Assembly (NCBI GenBank): GCA_025774865.1
Contig: JALGZO010000181.1
Location: forward strand, 1 to 19,964
From: a bacterium
Lineage (GTDB): Bacteria > ARS69
Direction: 5' to 3'
Length of the DNA: 19,964 nucleotides
The position numbers were made by a program, and so were the translations under genes. The notes below the pieces were generated by a model that saw nothing but the letters and a program-made list of their open reading frames with translations, did not search any database and was not told the origin of the DNA. Shown here one piece after another: positions 15,487 through 19,964 of the stretch (its first letter is position 1; the number at the start of each line of letters is the position of its first letter).

Positions 15487-16795
15487 GAACCTTCTCCTTC
15501 TCCTCGATCTCGAGGCGCTGGAAGATCCGGTCCACGTTGCGGAGCGAACGCTCGAGTGAAAGGGCGGAGTCGATCGCGGTCGGATCGAGGATCCCCGTGA
15601 TCTCCTCGTCGGCGGCCACCGCCTCTCGGAACGTCACTCCTTCGTCCCACACCCGTGCCGCCGCGCGCTGAACAAGGCGGTAGGCTTCCTCCCGGGTCTG
15701 GCCCACCCGAACGAGATCGAGTAGCAGATTCTGCGAGAAGACGAGTCCGCGCATCTTCTCCAGGTTCACCTTCATGTTCTCCGGATAGACGACGAGGTTC
15801 CGGACGAGAGCCGCGGTCTTTGCAAGCAGATAGTCGAGCAGGATGCAGCTGTCCGGCAGTACCACCCGCTCCGCCGACGAGTGACTGATGTCCCGCTCGT
15901 GCCACAGTGCGACGTTCTCGAGATTGACCGTCAGGTTCGCGCGCAGGACCCGCGCGAGCCCGCAGATCCGCTCGCTCAGGATGGGGTTGCGCTTGTGCGG
16001 CATTGAAGACGAGCCTGTCTGTTTCTTCGTAAAGCTCTCTTGGACCTCACGCACCTCGGTTCGGTGCAGATGGCGAACCTCCAGCGCGAGCTTCTCCAGC
16101 GTCGCACCCGTCACCGCGATCGCGAACCCGAACTCCGCGTGACGATCGCGCTGCAGGATCTGCGTGGAAATCCGAGCCGGCTCGAGCCCCAGCCGCCGGC
16201 AAGCGCTCGCCTCGATCTCGGGATCGAGGTGGGCAAACGTCCCGACGGCGCCGGAGACCTTCCCCACGGACATCCCCTCCACCGCGTGCGCCAGACGGTC
16301 GCGGTCCCGGCCGAGCTCCTCCCAGAACACCGCGAGCTTCAGCCCGAACGTCGTCGGCTCGGCGTGTACGCCGTGCGTCCGGCCGATCATGGGAGTGTGA
16401 CGGTGCTCGGCGGCGCGATCCGCGACGGCGTCCCGCAACCGATCGACCCCGGCGAGGAGTTGTCCCCCGGCCTCCTTCATGAGCATCGCCCAGGCCGTGT
16501 CGACGACGTCGGAGCTCGTCACGCCGAGGTGGACCCAGCGCGCCGCCTCCCCGACCGACTCGGACACGTTCCGGAGAAACGCGACGACGTCGTGATTCGT
16601 TTCCTCCTCGATTTCGGCGATACGGGCCGCAGACACCTTCGCCCGCGACTTGATCTCCTCCACGTCGTGGGTGGGGACCGCCCCGTTCTCCGCGAGTGCC
16701 TCGAGGATCGCGATCTCGACCTCGAGCCACGTGTCGAATTTCCTCTGTTCGGTGAAGAGAGCGCCCATCTCCGGACGGGTGTAGCGATCGATCAT
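15476..16795 (-). CDS. purB: Adenylosuccinate lyase
   Basis: Cleaves SAICAR to AICAR and adenylosuccinate to AMP, each with loss of fumarate (EC 4.3.2.2). The 439-residue length is typical of the Bacillus-type enzyme. Fumarase/aspartase-superfamily signatures are present: HLGVTSSDVVDTA (89-101), the general-acid His141 in GRTHGVHAEPTTFG, and the mobile catalytic loop GSSSMPHKRNP (261-271) containing the catalytic Ser. RHLHRTEVREVQE (241-253) precedes the loop as in other family members. The ATG at 16795 overlaps the upstream protease stop as ATGA, with GGAG five bases before. The 3' end overlaps purL. No irregularities seen. Confidence 0.97.
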   Translation of the reverse strand: MIDRYTRPEMGALFTEQRKFDTWLEVEIAILEALAENGAVPTHDVEEIKSRAKVSAARIAEIEEETNHDVVAFLRNVSESVGEAARWVHLGVTSSDVVDTAWAMLMKEAGGQLLAGVDRLRDAVADRAAEHRHTPMIGRTHGVHAEPTTFGLKLAVFWEELGRDRDRLAHAVEGMSVGKVSGAVGTFAHLDPEIEASACRRLGLEPARISTQILQRDRHAEFGFAIAVTGATLEKLALEVRHLHRTEVREVQESFTKKQTGSSSMPHKRNPILSERICGLARVLRANLTVNLENVALWHERDISHSSAERVVLPDSCILLDYLLAKTAALVRNLVVYPENMKVNLEKMRGLVFSQNLLLDLVRVGQTREEAYRLVQRAAARVWDEGVTFREAVAADEEITGILDPTAIDSALSLERSLRNVDRIFQRLEIEEKEKVLAG

Positions 16796-17922
16796 GTTCT
16801 CTCCACGAGATGTAGCGTGACGACGCGCGGGGCGGCCGATCCCCGCTGAATCTCGAACTCGACCAGGTCGTCGACGAGCCGCCCGTAGAGGGCCCGTCTC
16901 GCGTCCTCGAAATTCCGGACGCGCTCGCGTCCGATCTGCAGAATGACGTCGCCACGCGTCAGGCCTGCTTGCTCGGCGGGACTGCCCGACTCAACCGAAG
17001 CGACGATCACTCCGTCGTTCGTGTTGAGCTCCAGGCTCTCCGCGAGAGCCGCCGGGATCTCCTGGATTCGTACGCCGATCCAGACTTCGCGCACTTCGCC
17101 GTGCGTCAGCACCTCGGTCATCACGCGGAGCACGGTGTCGATCGGGATCGCGAAACCGATCCCGTGGCTCCCCCCCGACTGCGAGAAGATGAACGTGTTC
17201 ACCCCGATGACCTCACCGTCGGCGTTCACCAGGGCGCCGCCGGAGTTCCCCGGATTGATCGCTGCGTCCGTCTGGATCATGTTCTTGTAGATCGACTCCG
17301 CACCCTCCTGGTCGGGCAAGATGTCACGGTTCACCGCACTCACGACGCCGACCGTCACCGTGGGGTGCGGATCGTCCAGGAGATATCCGAACGGGTTCCC
17401 GACCGCGATCACCCATTCCCCGATCATGAGCGCGGCTGACAAGCCGAGCCGCGCCACCGGCACGACTTCGCCCTCGGCGAGGATCTGGAGAATTGCGAGA
17501 TCGTACAGCTCCTCGCCTCCGAGATAACGGGCGGGGAACTCCCGTCCGTCGGCCAGCGTGATCTTGATGGCCTGGGCGCCGGTGACCACGTGGTAGTTCG
17601 TGACCACGATCGCGTCGTCCCGCACGATCACGCCGGATCCGATGCTCTGCACCCGCTGCCAGTATCGCCGCCTGAGGTTCCGGAAGAACGGCGAAAAGAA
17701 CTCTCGCTGCGGGAACGCCGGCCCCTCGACCAGCTGACTCCGGAGCACCGACACGGTGACGACGGCGGGACCGATGTCTTCGGCCGCCCGCACGATCGCG
17801 TTGCGACGACTGTCGAAGAGGCCCTCTTCGTCGTTGTTCGGCTCGTGCGCCCCCGCGGTGCCGCTGACGAGCAGGGCTCCGCCGATCGCGAGGAATGAAC
17901 CGAGTCGGGCCACCCGCGCCAA
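16792..17922 (-). CDS. Exported HtrA/Deg-type serine protease with one PDZ domain
   Basis: Trypsin-fold protease, probably periplasmic, for damaged or misfolded envelope proteins. The 376 residues begin with an N-terminal signal peptide (about 5-25, ending AGA before HEPNN). The protease domain has the full triad: His111 in TNYHVV, Asp141 in YDLAIL and Ser227 in NPGNSGGAL. It is followed by HGIGFAIPI, typical of HtrA proteins. One PDZ domain spans about 280-373 (VESGSPAEQAGLTRGDVILQ). A single PDZ resembles DegS/HhoA layout rather than the two-PDZ DegP. The start is TTG at 17922, directly after the transaldolase TAG. GTG at 17913 is an alternative that still keeps the signal peptide. Neither has a strong Shine-Dalgarno. 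It sits in a purine operon, which gives no functional clue. Confidence 0.92.
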   Translation of the reverse strand: MARVARLGSFLAIGGALLVSGTAGAHEPNNDEEGLFDSRRNAIVRAAEDIGPAVVTVSVLRSQLVEGPAFPQREFFSPFFRNLRRRYWQRVQSIGSGVIVRDDAIVVTNYHVVTGAQAIKITLADGREFPARYLGGEELYDLAILQILAEGEVVPVARLGLSAALMIGEWVIAVGNPFGYLLDDPHPTVTVGVVSAVNRDILPDQEGAESIYKNMIQTDAAINPGNSGGALVNADGEVIGVNTFIFSQSGGSHGIGFAIPIDTVLRVMTEVLTHGEVREVWIGVRIQEIPAALAESLELNTNDGVIVASVESGSPAEQAGLTRGDVILQIGRERVRNFEDARRALYGRLVDDLVEFEIQRGSAAPRVVTLHLVERT

Positions 17923-18579
17923 CTAGATCTTCGCCCCGGTCGTTTCCCAGTCCTTCAGGAACTGGGCGATTCCCTTGTCGGTGAGCGGATGTCTGAACAT
18001 CTTCTCGAGCACCGCGAACGGCATCGTGGCGATGTGGGCTCCGGCCGTCGCACAGTCGACGACGTGGGTCGGGCTTCGCAGCGACGCGGCGAGGCACTCC
18101 GTCTCGATTCCGTAGTTGCCGTAGATCGTCACGATGTCCCGGATCAGCTCCACGCCGAAATGGCTGATGTCGTCCAGGCGTCCGATGAAGGGGCTGACGT
18201 ACCGGGCGCCGGCCTTCGCGGCGATGAGCGCCTGATTCGCCGTGAAGATCAGCGTGACGTTCGTATGGATGCCCTCGCGATGGAGGGCGTGTACCGTCTT
18301 CATCCCTTCGACGGTCATCGGAATCTTGACCACGATGTTCTCGTGCAGTCGAGCGAGCTTCATGCCCTCTTCGAACATCTGGCCGTGGCTTTCTCCTATG
18401 ACCTCCGCATTCACCGGCCCGTCCACGATCGAGCAGATCTCCTTCACCACGTCGCGGAAGTCACCGCGGTGTTTCTCCTTCGCGAGAAGCGTGGGATTCG
18501 TGGTGACGCCGTCGACGATCCCGAGCTCTTGATACTCGCGGATCTCTTCCACGTTGGCGGTGTCCAAGAAGAACTTCAT
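17923..18579 (-). CDS. tal: Small transaldolase (TalC/MipB type, FSA-like fold)
   Basis: Class I aldolase of the pentose phosphate pathway, transferring a dihydroxyacetone unit via a lysine Schiff base. The 218 residues match the short transaldolase/fructose-6-phosphate aldolase subfamily. Visible are [10 protein letters not shown] (4-13), [11 protein letters not shown] (25-35), Schiff-base Lys85 in [18 protein letters not shown] (107-117) and SPFIGRLDD (129-137). Position 59 is Glu and position 131 is Phe. E. coli fructose-6-phosphate aldolase has Gln59 and Tyr131, so these residues point to true transaldolase activity. The ATG at 18579 lies two bases after the truA stop, with GGAGG about six bases upstream. 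A pentose-phosphate enzyme beside purine genes is plausible through PRPP supply, which is inference. Confidence 0.93.
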   Translation of the reverse strand: MKFFLDTANVEEIREYQELGIVDGVTTNPTLLAKEKHRGDFRDVVKEICSIVDGPVNAEVIGESHGQMFEEGMKLARLHENIVVKIPMTVEGMKTVHALHREGIHTNVTLIFTANQALIAAKAGARYVSPFIGRLDDISHFGVELIRDIVTIYGNYGIETECLAASLRSPTHVVDCATAGAHIATMPFAVLEKMFRHPLTDKGIAQFLKDWETTGAKI

Positions 18580-18581
18580 AT

Positions 18582-19322
18582 TCACCCTCCGTTCCGCGAC
18601 TCCGGATAGTCCACGGACATTAGAAAAAGTCCCTGAGGAGGGACGGTGAGCCCGGCGGCCCGCCGATCCCTCGCTTCGATCACATCGTCGATCCACTCCG
18701 GCGGGCGCTTCCCCCGCCCGACTTCCAGCAGCGTCCCGGTGAGCGTCCGGACCATCTTTCGGAGAAACCGGTTCGCGGAGACCTCCACGTTCACGATTCG
18801 CCCGTTCTCGACGATCTCCAGCCGGTCCAGCCGGCACTCGGTGCTGTCGTCGTCCATGGCCGTCCCGAAGCTCGCGAAGTCCCGGTGTCCCGGAACGCGC
18901 CGCGCCGCTTCCCGCATCGCGGGAACGTCGAGCTCGCCTTTCAACCACAGACTCGTCCGGCGCTCGACCGCCGAAGGACCGCGGTGCATCCGGTAGCGGT
19001 AATGACGCCGGACCGCGTCGAAGCGCGCATGAAACCGTTCGCCAGCCGCCTCCGCCGATCGCACGACGACGTCGGCCGGGAGCACCCCGTTCACCTTCGT
19101 GAGCACGGCACACACGTCCGCGTCGCACTCGAAGCTCGCGACCTGCCCCAACGCGTGAACACCCGCGTCCGTCCGGCCGGCTCCCTGCGTGCGGATCGGC
19201 TCCCGCAGCACGGTCGACACCGCGCGGTTCAGCTCGTCCTGGACCGTCCGGGCGGCGGGCTGCACCTGCCACCCGGAGAAATCCGTCCCGTCGTATTCCA
19301 GCACCAGTTTCCAGCAGGACAA
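18582..19322 (-). CDS. truA: tRNA pseudouridine(38-40) synthase TruA
   Basis: Isomerises uridines 38-40 in the anticodon stem of many tRNAs (EC 5.4.99.12), acting in the cytoplasm as a dimer. The 246-residue length is normal. Motifs are [12 protein letters not shown] (8-19), [15 protein letters not shown] (48-62) with catalytic Asp52, FHARFDA with the conserved RHYRYR nearby (about 105-110), DFASF, and [19 protein letters not shown]. The start is TTG at 19322 with GGAG eight bases upstream. The ATG at 19329 that overlaps the ecfT stop is out of frame and cannot be the start. The order ecfT-truA is the same as in many Firmicutes, where truA follows the ECF energising module. Confidence 0.96.
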   Translation of the reverse strand: MSCWKLVLEYDGTDFSGWQVQPAARTVQDELNRAVSTVLREPIRTQGAGRTDAGVHALGQVASFECDADVCAVLTKVNGVLPADVVVRSAEAAGERFHARFDAVRRHYRYRMHRGPSAVERRTSLWLKGELDVPAMREAARRVPGHRDFASFGTAMDDDSTECRLDRLEIVENGRIVNVEVSANRFLRKMVRTLTGTLLEVGRGKRPPEWIDDVIEARDRRAAGLTVPPQGLFLMSVDYPESRNGG

Positions 19323-19325
19323 GAC

Positions 19326-19964
19326 TCATGCTCCAGGCCCGAGGATGAAGGTCACACCCAAGATGGCGGCGAGACCCGCGAGCGCCCAGACGTCCGGGGA
19401 CCGGAACGCCGGGGGATCCATCTGCGACCGGCCCACGCCTCCCCGGTAGCCACGGGCCTCCATGGCGAGAGCGAGCGTGTCGGCCCGGCGTAGACAGCCC
19501 ACGAAGAGCGGGACGGCGAGCGGCAGCAGCCGCCGGGCGCGGGTTACGAGACCCCCTTCGAAGCGGGCCCCACGGGCCCGCTGGGCCGTCACGATCCGCT
19601 GAGCCTCTTCCATCACGGTCGGGAGGAATCGGAGCGCGAGGGTGAGGACCATCGCGAGGTCCCGCACCGGGATGCGCACCCGCTCCAAGAACCCGAAGAG
19701 GCGGGCGAGCCCATCGGCGAGCCGGATCGGCTCCGTCGTAAAGGTGAGGAGGGTCGCGGCGAAGACCATCCCGGCCAGCCGGAGAGTCATCCAGAGCCCG
19801 CTTTCCGCGCCGGCCGCGACGCCCCCCAGGCGCGTCGGCCCGACCCACAACATCTGGAACAGGAACGTCAGCGCGAAGATCCAGGCGAGCGCCCGGAGGC
19901 TCGTCACGACCTGTCGCCTCGGAACCCGAGCCAGGGCGACGAGACCGGCCAGAACCAGGGTCGA
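19326..19964 (-). CDS. ecfT: ECF transporter transmembrane component EcfT, 5' end outside the window
   Basis: Membrane scaffold of an energy-coupling-factor importer, linking a pair of ATPases to a substrate-binding S component for vitamins or metal ions. The frame is open to the right edge, giving 212 visible residues of a protein usually about 260 long; the N-terminus lies outside. Hydrophobic segments alternate with the cytoplasmic coupling region, which shows the two diagnostic Ala-Arg-Gly motifs in QRARGARF and [23 protein letters not shown] between the segments is also typical. A GTG at 19907 is in frame, but upstream residues ([15 protein letters not shown]) still look like EcfT, so it is internal. 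Substrate cannot be predicted here. ATPase genes probably lie just beyond the edge. Confidence 0.88.
   Translation of the reverse strand, partial: STLVLAGLVALARVPRRQVVTSLRALAWIFALTFLFQMLWVGPTRLGGVAAGAESGLWMTLRLAGMVFAATLLTFTTEPIRLADGLARLFGFLERVRIPVRDLAMVLTLALRFLPTVMEEAQRIVTAQRARGARFEGGLVTRARRLLPLAVPLFVGCLRRADTLALAMEARGYRGGVGRSQMDPPAFRSPDVWALAGLAAILGVTFILGPGA

Noticed and set aside
18600-19329. ATG at 19329 as the truA start with an ATGA overlap to ecfT
   Set aside because: It is out of frame with the TruA motifs; TTG at 19322 is in frame and has a Shine-Dalgarno.
19326-19907. ecfT as a complete gene starting at GTG 19907
   Set aside because: The frame remains open to the window edge and the upstream residues still look like an EcfT membrane segment, so the gene is cut by the edge.
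16792-19964. A defence or toxin-antitoxin system around the htrA-type protease
   Set aside because: All neighbours are recognisable housekeeping genes with no small unknown partner gene between them.

Overview
This is a G+C-rich bacterial window, densely packed with genes and almost entirely chromosomal housekeeping in content. I see no transposase, phage gene, CRISPR array, or complete tRNA or rRNA gene. The gene complement fits a Gram-negative-type, rod-shaped bacterium: mreBCD, PBP2 and RodA for elongation, Lgt for lipoproteins, and an exported HtrA protease. The one large accessory gene encodes an exported LVIVD-repeat protein ending in a FlgD/sorting-like Ig domain. That tail is typical of Fibrobacterota-Chlorobi-Bacteroidota relatives and of uncultured lineages such as Candidatus Eisenbacteria. 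The taxonomic placement is inference from protein style only.

Layout. Positions 1-90 hold no identified gene, only a short hairpin at the left edge. Positions 91-7137 carry a minus-strand, translationally coupled operon. In transcription order it is mreB, mreC, mreD, mrdA (PBP2), rodA, lgt and aroE. This is the elongasome cluster with lipoprotein maturation and shikimate dehydrogenase attached at the 3' end. Positions 7138-7470 are a divergent intergenic region. Positions 7471-10338 carry the only plus-strand gene, a 955-residue secreted protein with fourteen 42-residue LVIVD repeats, enough for two seven-bladed beta-propellers. Positions 10339-10450 separate convergent genes and contain an imperfect long inverted repeat. 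Positions 10451-19964 carry a second minus-strand run, in transcription order ecfT (cut by the right edge), truA, a small transaldolase, an htrA-type protease, purB, purL, purQ, purS and purF. Adjacent genes overlap by up to 11 bases or lie at most 14 bases apart, so this is probably one transcript.

How the genes work together. MreB filaments with MreC/MreD position the SEDS glycosyltransferase RodA and its partner transpeptidase PBP2 to build the lateral wall. The purine block supplies the PRPP amidotransferase (PurF), all three subunits of the multi-subunit FGAM synthase (PurS, PurQ, small PurL) and adenylosuccinate lyase (PurB). TruA modifies tRNA, the transaldolase feeds pentose phosphates (hence PRPP), and EcfT is the membrane scaffold of a vitamin or metal ECF importer.

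The main oddities are three. PurS is twice the usual length and looks like two PurS domains in tandem, resembling the N-terminal part of large PurL. PurF appears to lack five residues exactly at the conserved glutamine-binding GHxRY segment. The LVIVD array has a 2 x 7 organisation. I did not find a convincing wholly new system.
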